Positions 45,952 through 55,681 of a DNA stretch of 64,000 nt are shown here, piece by piece. Position numbers and translations under genes: made by a program. Where the stretch lies: NCBI GenBank assembly GCA_964498065.1, contig CAZCFZ010000008.1:23278-87277 (forward strand). Direction: 5' to 3'. The notes under the pieces were generated by a model that was not told where the DNA came from, made no database searches, and saw nothing but the letters and a program-made list of their open reading frames with translations. Source of the stretch: FEN-1297 sp964498065 (GTDB lineage: Bacteria > Bacteroidota > Ignavibacteria > Ignavibacteriales > Ignavibacteriaceae). How positions within the stretch are numbered: position 1 is the first letter of the stretch; every line of letters begins with the position of its first letter.

Positions 45952-46464
45952 TAAAAAACACTTGATTTTATTAATCCAATTTAATAAAAATTACATGGAT
46001 TTCTATTTTTATTCTTCAGTTATTAAACTAAATAGAGGATTAAAAATATATAGTTCAAATAAATTTTTAACTTTTTCAAAATAAAATTTATCCATACATT
46101 TTCTTATCTTGATATTCACAATTATTTTCTTAATCCCGATAAATTCCAAGCGGTAAAATTCTATTTTTAAGACATTCTTTTTTTAATTTTTTTCTGTCTA
46201 TTAATAACTCATTATTATGCATTGAAAGCCAAAATGATACAATGGTATATGTTTTTAAATAAAATCAAATTTTTATATTCGGATTTAGTTTCACCAAGAA
46301 AATATGTTCACAAGGACTAATCTGTTATAAAAAAAGGCATTAAAAGAATTCCCTAAATGAAAATAAAGATAAAATAATCTCTTCAATTTTTTGCATATAA
46401 TAGTTAAGTTTTTAGCATTATTATTGATATCTAAAATATATTTTCCTCATTTTATTGAAAGGAT
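45952..46464. other. Divergent non-coding interval
   Basis: 513 very AT-rich bp between divergent mlaE and the hybrid kinase. No ORF was found. A TATAAT-like element lies near 46396 before the kinase. Nothing else was recognised. Confidence 0.5.
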
Positions 46465-49400
46465 ATGGAACGAACTGCCGAAAATCTAAAAGATATGAAC
46501 AAGGATAATTATATATCTGAGTTAATTGTTCAAGCCCCGGTAGGAATTTTAACTTTTTCCGTTGATTGGAAAATAAATTACTACAATGAAATATTTATTA
46601 AATATGCAATACTTTATCAATTCGAACATGCATCTTTAAAAGGAATAAATGTAATCGAAGCTGATTTATTCCCGGGAATTGATCTTAGAGAAGAATTACT
46701 CGAATTGAAAAACGGACTTTCATTTGAAAAAATTGTTAAAAATATTAATACGCTGGATAAAGGATCCATAAACGTCGTTGTAAAAGGCTCACCCCTGTTT
46801 GAAAATAATAAATTCAACGGCGGCATTCTAATAGTAGAAGATTTGAAAATTGTTCCTACGGTTCGATCGAAAGAAGAAATACAGACTAATCAGATAGGCA
46901 ATATACTTTCCAAAATTAATGATCTCGTTTTTATTACGGACAGCTCCGGCAAAATAAAATTTTCGTTCGGTAAAAGCATTGATAAATTAAACTTACCCTT
47001 ATACAGCCTGAACGACTTGCAGATAAGTCAATTATTTGATGCCGACGTAAATGAAAATATTGAGAAGGGATTTAAATCAGCCGTATCCAATAAAAGATCT
47101 GAAAAATTAATTACACATTTAAAGTTAAAAGAAGAAGAATATTCTTTCGAGTGCAGAATAGAACCGCTGGTAAACTGGCGCGAGCAGATACAATTTTTAT
47201 TTTTCTTCTTCAGCGATATCTCCGATTTTGAAAAAGAAAGAAAAATTTTAGAAGGTGAAATCGGGGAACTAAAGCAATATCAGATGATAACCGATTCGGT
47301 TTCCGATGCTATTTTTGCCTTAAACTCAAACGGCGAGATTATATTCTGGAATAAGGCTTCCGAATTATTATTCGGATACACCCGCAGCGAAGTTTTCGGA
47401 AAATTTTTCGGAAAAGCCTTTGATGTTTTTGATCAGGAATATTTTGACGGAATTAAAGAACAGTTGGATAATTCCAAAAGCTGGAAGATAGTTCTAACCG
47501 TATATAAAAAGGACGGTAAAAAAGAAATTATTGAAGCTAAGTTTTCACAATCCAACAATTCTTCAGGAATAATAGTAGTTGTATGCAACAATATTACCGA
47601 AAGAGCAAAGACCGAACAATTGGTAAAAGCATCCGAAGAAAAATTTAAATCTATAGTCTCATTGGCATCGGAGCTGATTTGCAATTTAGATTTTAATGGA
47701 AAAATTACATATGCCAATACTTCTTTTATAAATACTTTTAGATATTCTGAAAATGAAATTCTTACAAAAAATATTAGGGATCTTATTTCACGGTCTTATT
47801 TAAGAGAGCACGGATTCAATTTAAAACAATTTGAAAGTCCCGGGACAAAAGAATTCGAGATTGAAGGGGTAACAAAAACCGGTGAATTGATTTATCTTGA
47901 TTCAATCATTTCGCCCGTATTTCATAATAACAGGCTTAGTTATTTTAATTTGATATTCGCAGATCATACCAAGAAGCAGGTAACACAAAAGAATTTGATG
48001 ATTTTCCTTTCAATGTTCAACGCATTTTTAGACGGAGTTGCGGCAGAATGCGAAGGGAAAATTATTTTAACAAATGAAGCATTCGCAAAAATTTTCGGTT
48101 ACGAAAACTCAAAAGAATTGCTTGAAAAAGATTTATTCGATCTCGTTTCCGTAAACGACATTCCGAAAGTAACCAGTTATTTCCAATTGATCGGGAAAAA
48201 CATGGAAATCCCCGAAAGGTTTGAGTTTCTCGCTTTGAGAAAAGATAAATCAAACTTTTATGCCGAGATATCCTTGTCCGCTTTTGAAAGCGATAAAAAA
48301 TTATATGTAGTGATGGTCGCACGGGATGTTACGGAAAGGAAACGTGCACAACAAGCGATAAGAGAATCTGAAGAAAAGTACCGCAACTTAACAGACAATA
48401 TTGATGACTTTCTATATACTTTTGAAAAAATCGGCAGCACTTTAAGGCCCATATTTTACACTTCATCTGTTGAAAAGGTTACCGGTTATAACCAAGCCGA
48501 TTTTCTTGAAGATTCCAGGCTGATTTTTAAACTTATCTATCCCGACGATTTTTTGTCGCTGAAAAAAAAGTTAAGTAATCTATTAAGAAGTAAGATTCAA
48601 TTATCGGGCGAGTTTGAGTTTAGAATAATTAATAAGCACGGCAACGTTGTATGGATCAGAAATAAAGTAAATATAATCCGCGACCATGAAGGAAGAATTC
48701 AAAAAATTTACGGACTTGTAAGCGACATCTCCTTAAGAAGAAACGCCGAAGACGAATTAAAGCGTTCTACGGAAAATTTGGTAAAACTTAATGAGACTAA
48801 GGATAGATTCATTTCGATTATTTCTCACGATTTAAGGACACCTTTCAGTTCTATTCTCGGTTTTACCGATTTACTTTTAAGCGACAGCGAATTAACCGAA
48901 CTGGAAAAAAGACAATATGTTGAGTTCATAAAAGAATCTTCTAAATCAATGTTATCGCTAGTCAATTCCTTACTTGACTGGACTAGATTACAGACCGGAA
49001 GAATCCGTTTTGAACCTGAAAAGGTTGAAGCATATACCATAATAGATAGTTCGCTTAATGCATTATCAGGCGTTGCATTTCAGAAAAATATTGAGATCAG
49101 TTCAGATGTAAGCAGAGATACGATTATTTTTGTCGATAAAGATTTAATGCTTCAGGTTTTCAATAATCTTATTTCCAATGCAATTAAATTTACTCCGCAG
49201 CACGGGTCAATTACTATTTCTGTAAAACCTTCGGCACGAATGAGATTTATTGAGTTTTCCATAAAAGATACCGGGGTAGGTATTAAACCTGAAGATATAA
49301 AGAAATTATTTAAAGTAGATTCCAAATTTACATCCGAAGGCACGGAAGGTGAAAAAGGAACAGGCTTAGGACTCTCACTGGTTAAAGAAATTATTGATAA

Positions 49401-49860
49401 ACACGGCGGAGATGTTTGGGTAGAAAGCGAATACGGCAAAGGTTCGGAATTTAAATTCACTCTTCCTATTGCTTCTGCAAATATCCTTTTAGTTGATGAT
49501 AGCAAAACAGACAGGCTGCTTTATTCAAAGATTCTGAAAAATATATCTCCCGACTATACTGTTGAAAATGCATCGGACGGGAAGGAAGCAATGGAAAAAA
49601 TATTAACGTCTCCTCCGGCACTTGTAATAACCGATCATATGATGCCGGTAATGAATGGATATAATCTTGTGCTCGAAATTAAGAAAGCTGAAATAAAGGG
49701 AAAGCCGCCTGTAATGATTTTAAGCGGCGATCTGGACAGGGAAATTGTTGAAGAATATCATGAACTCGGTGTTGAATTTGTATTTCAAAAGCCGGTCAAT
49801 TTAAATAGTTTTAAGCAGGCAGTGGAAAAATCTCTTAAAAAAGGAATTACAGGAAACTAA
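46465..49860 (+). CDS. Multi-PAS hybrid histidine kinase
   Basis: The 1131-residue protein has no membrane helix, so it is cytoplasmic. About six PAS domains lie at 15-130, 145-260, 272-385, 390-505, 512-625 and 632-760. A HisKA domain follows with the phospho-His in I-S-H-D-L-R-T-P (about 788), then HATPase with G-T-G-L-G-L-S-L-V-K and a C-terminal receiver (about 1015-1128). The receiver has D-D-S-K-T, the acceptor Asp of I-T-D-H-M-M-P-V-M-N-G and Lys in Q-K-P-V. The PAS array suggests sensing of redox, light or small ligands; the signal is unknown. No regulator gene follows, so it may signal through its own receiver. Confidence 0.9.
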   Translation: MERTAENLKDMNKDNYISELIVQAPVGILTFSVDWKINYYNEIFIKYAILYQFEHASLKGINVIEADLFPGIDLREELLELKNGLSFEKIVKNINTLDKGSINVVVKGSPLFENNKFNGGILIVEDLKIVPTVRSKEEIQTNQIGNILSKINDLVFITDSSGKIKFSFGKSIDKLNLPLYSLNDLQISQLFDADVNENIEKGFKSAVSNKRSEKLITHLKLKEEEYSFECRIEPLVNWREQIQFLFFFFSDISDFEKERKILEGEIGELKQYQMITDSVSDAIFALNSNGEIIFWNKASELLFGYTRSEVFGKFFGKAFDVFDQEYFDGIKEQLDNSKSWKIVLTVYKKDGKKEIIEAKFSQSNNSSGIIVVVCNNITERAKTEQLVKASEEKFKSIVSLASELICNLDFNGKITYANTSFINTFRYSENEILTKNIRDLISRSYLREHGFNLKQFESPGTKEFEIEGVTKTGELIYLDSIISPVFHNNRLSYFNLIFADHTKKQVTQKNLMIFLSMFNAFLDGVAAECEGKIILTNEAFAKIFGYENSKELLEKDLFDLVSVNDIPKVTSYFQLIGKNMEIPERFEFLALRKDKSNFYAEISLSAFESDKKLYVVMVARDVTERKRAQQAIRESEEKYRNLTDNIDDFLYTFEKIGSTLRPIFYTSSVEKVTGYNQADFLEDSRLIFKLIYPDDFLSLKKKLSNLLRSKIQLSGEFEFRIINKHGNVVWIRNKVNIIRDHEGRIQKIYGLVSDISLRRNAEDELKRSTENLVKLNETKDRFISIISHDLRTPFSSILGFTDLLLSDSELTELEKRQYVEFIKESSKSMLSLVNSLLDWTRLQTGRIRFEPEKVEAYTIIDSSLNALSGVAFQKNIEISSDVSRDTIIFVDKDLMLQVFNNLISNAIKFTPQHGSITISVKPSARMRFIEFSIKDTGVGIKPEDIKKLFKVDSKFTSEGTEGEKGTGLGLSLVKEIIDKHGGDVWVESEYGKGSEFKFTLPIASANILLVDDSKTDRLLYSKILKNISPDYTVENASDGKEAMEKILTSPPALVITDHMMPVMNGYNLVLEIKKAEIKGKPPVMILSGDLDREIVEEYHELGVEFVFQKPVNLNSFKQAVEKSLKKGITGN

Positions 49861-49883
49861 AAAACGGTCGAATTTTATTTTAA

Positions 49884-51263
49884 TTAAATTGAATAAGGCA
49901 ATGTGATTATAAAAGTTGCTCCGGGTTTATTTTCGGAAGCAAGTTTAGAAGGGCTTTCAACGCTGATTTTGCCGTTATGTTTTTCAATAATCTGCTTTAC
50001 AACTGATAAGCCTAAACCGGTTCCTTCATAACTCTTTTCTTTAATATTCGAAGCCCTGTAAAAATCTTTAAATATTTTCTCCAAATCCTGAGCCGGTATT
50101 CCAATTCCGTTATCACTTATTTGAATGGTTTCTTCATCGGCAGTATTCGTAAAAGTTATTTCAATTAAGCCTTTATTTCCAACATATTTTAATGCATTCC
50201 CTATTAAATTGGAAAAAGCTATTTCCAATAAAAATTTATCACCTTTTACAATTCCCTTGAATGTTCGGCCGTCGATAAAATTAAGCATAATATGTTTAGC
50301 TTTAATTACTGTGACCAGCTTTTTAATTGTTGAAACCACTATTTTATGTACTTCAACTTCCTCCAAAGCAATTTCATCAAGCAGCCTTAACTTTGAAATT
50401 TTTAAAACATCATTTATCATGTCTATAGCCTCGCCTGATCTGATTTTAGCTCTGTTCAATCTTTCTTCTACTTGTATATCCAGAGGGCCGAGGAATTTTT
50501 TTAAAATAACATCAAGATATGAATGCACGGCATTAAGAGGTGTTTTAATCTCATGAACTATTCCTATTATATATTTTTGTTTTTCCACTTCCGCAGTATT
50601 TAACTTATCAATTGTTTCAACAAGCTCTTGTTCAATTTGATATAGCTGTCTGGCAATTTTATTAGCTAGAAAAACACTTATAAAAATTACAAATGTAAAT
50701 ACAACATCATAAGCTATAAGAAATTTAATGCTGTTATATAACGGAAAAGAAAGCAATCCGTTAATAGCCTGGTGAGGGATAAATCCAATATATTCTCCAA
50801 AAACCAGGACATTAAAAAACACAATCACAATTCCGGCAATGGAATATATTACCACTTCAGGAAGAATTAAACTGCCTATAATCATATGGAATACAAAAAG
50901 CATAAAAAGGGGTGTTTCAATAGTTCCGGTAAAATAAACAATTAATCCGAGCGCAGTCAGGTCGAGGATCATCTGCAGTAATGAAAAATGAAGCGGGTTA
51001 AATTTTCCGGGTACGTACTTAATATATTTTCTTACGTACTGCAGAATTATATTGTAAAATAATATTGAGATATCAATAACAGCCAGTGCCGTATTCTGAG
51101 TGCGGGTAAAATCCAGGCCAAGAATAAATTCGGATGAAATTAGAAATAAAAACAGCATAAATACTGCGCTGTAACGAAGTTTGATAAGCCACAGATTACG
51201 CTTTCGTATAGCATCCCAATATTCCTGATACCGGTTTGCCCAGGATGGGACAAGAGATATCAT
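49884..51263 (-). CDS. Membrane sensor histidine kinase
   Basis: The 459-residue protein has about six membrane helices (30-210), a short coiled linker, the HisKA phosphosite G-I-V-H-E-I-K-T-P-L-N near residue 238 and a HATPase domain with N-L-I-G-N-A-L-K-Y, D-N-G-I-G-I-P and G-T-G-L-G-L-S-V-V. It ends without a receiver. It lies 93 bp after the hydrogenase subunit gene on the same strand, so it may belong to that operon. The single-domain response regulator at the operon's other end is a plausible partner; this is inference from position. Confidence 0.85.
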   Translation of the reverse strand: MISLVPSWANRYQEYWDAIRKRNLWLIKLRYSAVFMLFLFLISSEFILGLDFTRTQNTALAVIDISILFYNIILQYVRKYIKYVPGKFNPLHFSLLQMILDLTALGLIVYFTGTIETPLFMLFVFHMIIGSLILPEVVIYSIAGIVIVFFNVLVFGEYIGFIPHQAINGLLSFPLYNSIKFLIAYDVVFTFVIFISVFLANKIARQLYQIEQELVETIDKLNTAEVEKQKYIIGIVHEIKTPLNAVHSYLDVILKKFLGPLDIQVEERLNRAKIRSGEAIDMINDVLKISKLRLLDEIALEEVEVHKIVVSTIKKLVTVIKAKHIMLNFIDGRTFKGIVKGDKFLLEIAFSNLIGNALKYVGNKGLIEITFTNTADEETIQISDNGIGIPAQDLEKIFKDFYRASNIKEKSYEGTGLGLSVVKQIIEKHNGKISVESPSKLASENKPGATFIITLPYSI

Positions 51264-51356
51264 TCTATCCCCGAATTTTTAATTTGTTACTAGCTTGCCT
51301 TATTCTTCTTGATCTTAAACCTTATCTTGATCTGAATCTTATTATTAAGATACAAA

Positions 51357-53231
51357 TTAAGAAATATATTTTCCTCTTTTAGTATAATGAGTATGAAGTA
51401 ATTTATGTGAAAGTTCGCCGCATGGACCTTCCGTTAGAAAATTTTCATAAATATAATTTATATGCGGGTTCTTATGGGACTTTCTTACCGGCAGAGTTAC
51501 TTCTTCTTCATAAATTGCTTTTGCTCTCTTTTTTCTAATTTCCTCATTTGTCGGAATAGGCTGACCCCCGCCGCCTAAACAGCCGCCCGGGCAGGCCATT
51601 ATTTCTACAAAATGAACATCACTTAATTCTCCGCGCTTTAACATTTCCATTACTTTTTTAGCATTGGCAGTTCCATGTGCCACAACAAACTTTAATTCAA
51701 TTCCGTTAAGGAATTTGTATTGATCCACACAATGTTCCAATTTTATGGAAGCTTGTTTAACTCCTTCAAATCCCCTGCAAGATTCGATAACTAAATTTTC
51801 AAATGGAACTTCCCTGCCGGTCACCAATTCATACACAGTTCTTAATGCTGCCTCCATTACACCTCCCGTAGCGCCGAAAATTAATCCGGCACCTGAAGCT
51901 TCCCCAAAAGGTTCATCAAAATTAGACTTTGGCATTTCAGGCAGATATATTCCGGCTTCTCTAATCATTTTAGCCATTTCCCTGGTAGTTAAACCATAAT
52001 CTATATCTTTATAACCGGAAGCATTCATTTCGGGTCTGTTGCATTCAAACTTTTTTGCTGCACAAGGCATTAATGCAACCGTAACAATGTCAGCCGGATT
52101 TATATTGGCTTCTTTTGCATAAAAAGTTTTCATCAGTGCGCCGAACATTTGCTGGGGCGACTTTGCAGTTGATAAATAATCGAGATATTCAGGATAAAAG
52201 TGTTCAATAAACTTGATCCAGCCGGGAGAACATGAAGTAAACTGCGGCAGTTTAACAGAAGAATCTTTATCAACAACGGCTTTTCTTAATCTGTTCAATA
52301 GCTCCGTGCCTTCTTCAATTATTGTAAGGTCGGCGGTAAAGTTTGTGTCAAAAACCCTGTCAAATCCAATTCTTCTTAAAGCAGTATTCAATTCCCCTGT
52401 AAATGAATGTCCGGCTTCAATACCAAATTCTTCGCCGATTGCCGCTCGAGGAGACGGCGCTGTTTGAACTATCACGTGTTTTTTCGGATCATCTATTGCT
52501 TTCCATATTTCATCCGAAGGATCATTGGCACGAAGTGCCGCTGTAGGACAACGATTAATACATTGACCGCAATTTATACATATAACATCAGCCAAAGGTT
52601 TATCAAGAAAAGTTCCTATGTGTGTTTCATGCCCCCTGTTTATTGCTTCCAGTACGCCAACTTCCTGCAAATCGATACACGTTCTTACACATCTTTTGCA
52701 CAGTATACATTTACTCATATCCCGTATAACCGCTGCCGATGATTTATCTACTTCGTACCTCGGCCTTTCCGCATGCCCGAACGTATAATTGTCGACTCCG
52801 TACTCTTTTGCTAAGGATTGTAGTTCGCAATTCCCGTTTCTAAAGCATGAATAACATTCTCCGTAATGTTCGCTTAAAAGAAGATCTATTATATGTCTCC
52901 TTGCTTTTCTGACCATTTCGGTTGAAGTTCGAATTTTAATAGGAGAAGTAATGGGAAACGAACATGCTGTTTGAAGAGTTCGCATTCCTTCCACATCAAC
53001 CACACAAATTCGGCAAACACCTGCAATACATAAATCAGGATGATGGCACAGAGTAGGAATATGAATTTGATTCTGCCGGCATGCCTCTAGGATTGTTGTC
53101 CCCAAAGGGACAGAAACTTTTTTTTCATTTATTTGAATAGATATCATTCCGCCTATATCAGAAATATCCTGCGGCTTTTCAACAATTAACGGCTTCTGAC
53201 TAACCGGTATTCTATTATCATGTTTTCCCAT
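51357..53231 (-). CDS. hydA: NADH-linked [FeFe]-hydrogenase catalytic subunit
   Basis: The 624-residue catalytic subunit has a [2Fe-2S] ferredoxin domain (E-A-C-R-Q-N; C-H-H-P-D-L-C; C-R-I-C), the His-Cys cluster segment H-Y-G-E-C-Y-S-C-F-R-N-G-N-C and two [4Fe-4S] motifs (C-I-L-C-K-R-C; C-I-N-C-G-Q-C-I-N-R-C-P). The H-cluster domain follows with L1 T-S-C-S-P-G-W (near 331), L2 L-M-P-C-A-A-K-K-F-E and L3 M-A-C-P-G-G-C-L-G-G-G. The C-terminal L-L-H-T-H-Y-T-K-R-G is typical of the HndD/HydA type. With NuoF- and NuoE-like partners upstream it should be a trimeric, possibly electron-bifurcating enzyme (H2 with NADH and ferredoxin). Confidence 0.93.
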   Translation of the reverse strand: MGKHDNRIPVSQKPLIVEKPQDISDIGGMISIQINEKKVSVPLGTTILEACRQNQIHIPTLCHHPDLCIAGVCRICVVDVEGMRTLQTACSFPITSPIKIRTSTEMVRKARRHIIDLLLSEHYGECYSCFRNGNCELQSLAKEYGVDNYTFGHAERPRYEVDKSSAAVIRDMSKCILCKRCVRTCIDLQEVGVLEAINRGHETHIGTFLDKPLADVICINCGQCINRCPTAALRANDPSDEIWKAIDDPKKHVIVQTAPSPRAAIGEEFGIEAGHSFTGELNTALRRIGFDRVFDTNFTADLTIIEEGTELLNRLRKAVVDKDSSVKLPQFTSCSPGWIKFIEHFYPEYLDYLSTAKSPQQMFGALMKTFYAKEANINPADIVTVALMPCAAKKFECNRPEMNASGYKDIDYGLTTREMAKMIREAGIYLPEMPKSNFDEPFGEASGAGLIFGATGGVMEAALRTVYELVTGREVPFENLVIESCRGFEGVKQASIKLEHCVDQYKFLNGIELKFVVAHGTANAKKVMEMLKRGELSDVHFVEIMACPGGCLGGGGQPIPTNEEIRKKRAKAIYEEEVTLPVRKSHKNPHINYIYENFLTEGPCGELSHKLLHTHYTKRGKYIS

Positions 53232-53232
53232 A

Positions 53233-54441
53233 TTAATTACCTTTCCCGTTTATGTGAAAGATCTCCTCTTTAAAATTTTCTATAATAGAAATGAATGAAT
53301 TCGGGCTGGACTGCCCCAATCCGCACTTTGATGCAACCTGCATTGTTTTCCCCAGTTCTTTTAAATTATTTATATATGAAAAAGTATAATCCCCCTTTTC
53401 TATTTTTGATATACCTTCCATTAGTTTATGGTTTCCGACCCTGCAAGGAGTACACTGACCGCAGGATTCTTCAATAAAAAATTCCATAAAGTTTTTTAGT
53501 ACTTTAATCATTCTCCTGTTTTCGTTAAAAACCATGATCGATCCGCCGGTGGCAGCATCTTCATAAGCAAGCACGCGGTGGAATTGAGACTTAGGAATAC
53601 AAATTCCAGATGCGCCTCCTACCTGTACAGCTTTTGTATTTTTTGCCTCCACTATTTTAAGAAGCTCGTTTATTTTAGTTCCCCATGGCAATTCATAAAC
53701 GCCCGGTTTTTCACAATCACCGGAAACAGAAAATAATTTAGAACCCGTTGACTTATCTGTTCCGAATTTTTTAAACCATGTTCCTCCTTTAACTATTATA
53801 TGAGCTACCGAAGCTAAAGTTTCAACATTATTAACAACTGTCGGATATCCCAAATAACCTGTGTTTACAGGGTAAGGAGGACGATTTCTAGGCTCACCTC
53901 TATTCCCTTCGAGTGATTCTATCAAAGCTGTTTCTTCACCGCATACGTAAGCACCAGAACCTAGGCGAATAGTAATATCAAAATTAAAACCGGCCTTGTT
54001 TAAAATATTTCTGCCGAGGAGATTATCTTGCCTCATTTTGTCCAGATATTCTTCAAGATATTCCAGCATATATTCATATTCACCTCGAAGATATACGATA
54101 CCCGTCTTTGCTCCTATTGCATATCCGGCCACAACCATTCCGTCAAAAACCAATTCGGGATATTCAATTAATAGTACTCTATCTTTAAATGTCCCGGGTT
54201 CGCCTTCGTCTGCATTACATACAATAAATTTTTTTTCCGCAATTGAAGCAGCCGTCAGCATCCATTTTGTAGATGTCGGAAAGCCTGCACCGCCTCTTCC
54301 CTTTAGTCCTGAATCTTTCATTTCAAAAAGTATATTTTCCCTGCCTAATTCAAGGGCTTTTTTTACAGCTTCGCCCCTTGTATATTTTGAAAATATTACC
54401 GGTCCCGTTCTTTTTTTATTCTTTTCAAATACTTTTTCCAT
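53233..54441 (-). CDS. hydB: NADH-binding subunit of the hydrogenase (NuoF-like)
   Basis: The 402-residue subunit belongs to the NuoF/HydB family and carries FMN and NADH sites: G-R-G-G-A-G-F-P-T-S-T-K-W, N-A-D-E-G-E-P-G-T-F-K-D-R and G-A-Y-V-C-G-E-E-T-A-L. The [4Fe-4S] motif S-C-G-Q-C-T-P-C-R follows. The extra N-terminal thioredoxin-like and C-terminal ferredoxin domains seen in some HydB proteins are absent. It ends one base before hydA begins and starts 8 bp after hydC. Confidence 0.92.
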   Translation of the reverse strand: MEKVFEKNKKRTGPVIFSKYTRGEAVKKALELGRENILFEMKDSGLKGRGGAGFPTSTKWMLTAASIAEKKFIVCNADEGEPGTFKDRVLLIEYPELVFDGMVVAGYAIGAKTGIVYLRGEYEYMLEYLEEYLDKMRQDNLLGRNILNKAGFNFDITIRLGSGAYVCGEETALIESLEGNRGEPRNRPPYPVNTGYLGYPTVVNNVETLASVAHIIVKGGTWFKKFGTDKSTGSKLFSVSGDCEKPGVYELPWGTKINELLKIVEAKNTKAVQVGGASGICIPKSQFHRVLAYEDAATGGSIMVFNENRRMIKVLKNFMEFFIEESCGQCTPCRVGNHKLMEGISKIEKGDYTFSYINNLKELGKTMQVASKCGLGQSSPNSFISIIENFKEEIFHINGKGN

Positions 54442-54449
54442 ATTTCCCT

Positions 54450-54923
54450 CTACTTAATTTCATTTAATATATTGACGGCTTTTTCGGGATCGAGATGCGT
54501 ATAAACCTTTTCATTAACCAGCATAGCAGGCCCTTGATCGCACATGCCGAGACAATTTGTATATTCCAGGGTAATTCTTTTGTCTTTGGTTGTCTCACCA
54601 AACGAAATCCCAAGTTCCCTTTTAACGGCCGCTTCCACCAAATCTTTACCGGCGAGATCACATGAAATGGTACGGCAGAGACGAACTATATTTCTTCCCA
54701 TCGGCTCGGAGTATAAAAAAGAATAAAATGTTATTACGCTGTAAACTTCTACCGGATGAATATTTAATAGTTTTGCCACTTCCTGCTGTGCAAAGTCGGA
54801 TATATATTTGTACTTTCTTTGAATAGACTGAAGAATCTGCAGCAATGCCGAACGGTCGGTACCGTATTTTTTAACAAGTCCCTCTATTTCTTCAGACAAT
54901 GAATTTTTTTCCAAAACCAGCAT
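54450..54923 (-). CDS. hydC: [2Fe-2S] subunit of the hydrogenase (NuoE-like)
   Basis: The 157-residue NuoE/HydC-type protein has a helical N-terminal part and a thioredoxin-like [2Fe-2S] domain. The ligands are L-C-R-T-I-S-C (CxxxxC) and N-C-L-G-M-C-D-Q-G-P (CxxxC). It passes electrons between the flavin of HydB and the cluster chain. A strong GGAGG ribosome site precedes the ATG at 54923, two bases after the response regulator stop. Confidence 0.92.
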   Translation of the reverse strand: MLVLEKNSLSEEIEGLVKKYGTDRSALLQILQSIQRKYKYISDFAQQEVAKLLNIHPVEVYSVITFYSFLYSEPMGRNIVRLCRTISCDLAGKDLVEAAVKRELGISFGETTKDKRITLEYTNCLGMCDQGPAMLVNEKVYTHLDPEKAVNILNEIK

Positions 54924-54925
54924 AA

Positions 54926-55306
54926 TTACCTCCCTGCTTTCTCTTTTAATAACTTCTCAACCTTTTCAATTAACTGCTCGGAAGAAATCGGTTTTTCAAC
55001 AAATTCATCTACCGGCACCATTTCATTTATGCCGTAATCAACTCCGAATGATTTCGACACGGAGGTAAACATTAAAATAGGCGTATTTATTTTTTCTCTT
55101 CTAAATTTTTGCGCAAGAAAAAAACCGTCATCCGGTTCATTCATCATTACATCTAAAATTATAAGGCTGGGTTTGTTTTCCTTTACTATTTTAAAACCAT
55201 CATCCGGGTTGGTCGCAGTTATAACTTCGTATCCTTTTGATTTAAGTACTAAACTGCTGGCATCTAAAACATCAGGATCATCATCAATGATTGCAATTAT
55301 AGACAT
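54926..55306 (-). CDS. CheY-like response regulator at the head of the hydrogenase operon
   Basis: The 126-residue single receiver domain shows I-D-D-D-P-D at the acidic pocket, the phospho-acceptor Asp in L-I-I-L-D-V-M-M, the Thr/Ser of M-F-T-S-V and Lys in V-E-K-P-I-S. There is no output domain, so it would act by protein contact or in a phosphorelay. Its stop is two bases before hydC, so it is the first gene of the operon. Confidence 0.9.
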   Translation of the reverse strand: MSIIAIIDDDPDVLDASSLVLKSKGYEVITATNPDDGFKIVKENKPSLIILDVMMNEPDDGFFLAQKFRREKINTPILMFTSVSKSFGVDYGINEMVPVDEFVEKPISSEQLIEKVEKLLKEKAGR

Positions 55307-55681
55307 GTTGGTTCCCTTTTATTAATTATAAATCTATTAAATTTTTCTTTTTATAATTGACTTCAGTTATAATCAAATTGCGAGAATTAGCTTTACAACT
55401 TTTTTAAATATCTTGTAAATACATTTTTCGTGTTATCCCCGGAATAATACTCATATTAAGTGCCATAAATTTTTAAAAAGAAAATGATTTTAAATATCAA
55501 TTTTAATATCGTTAGTGGTGAATTTTTTGTTTTTCCTAAGAATGGTAAACTTTTTTTCAAAAGAGATATTCAATTCGCAATAGCCAATAATTATTATTGA
55601 GCAACGGTTTATAAGTGATTTTGGGGGAAAGTTTAAGAAATAGATACTGAGTTATTAAAAAATATTATTCGTGTAATGGAT
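55307..55681. other. Regulatory interval before the hydrogenase operon
   Basis: 375 AT-rich non-coding bp. It contains the dyad at 55351-55372 described separately. No other structure was recognised. Confidence 0.5.
55351..55372. promoter_or_regulatory. 22-bp dyad, candidate operator
   Basis: TTATAA at each end, an inner TGA/TCA pair and a 2-bp centre give 9 of 10 matched arm positions. It lies 45-66 bp upstream of the response regulator ATG, a normal place for an activator or redox-repressor site. The shape resembles CRP/FNR-superfamily sites without matching their exact core. Confidence 0.5.
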
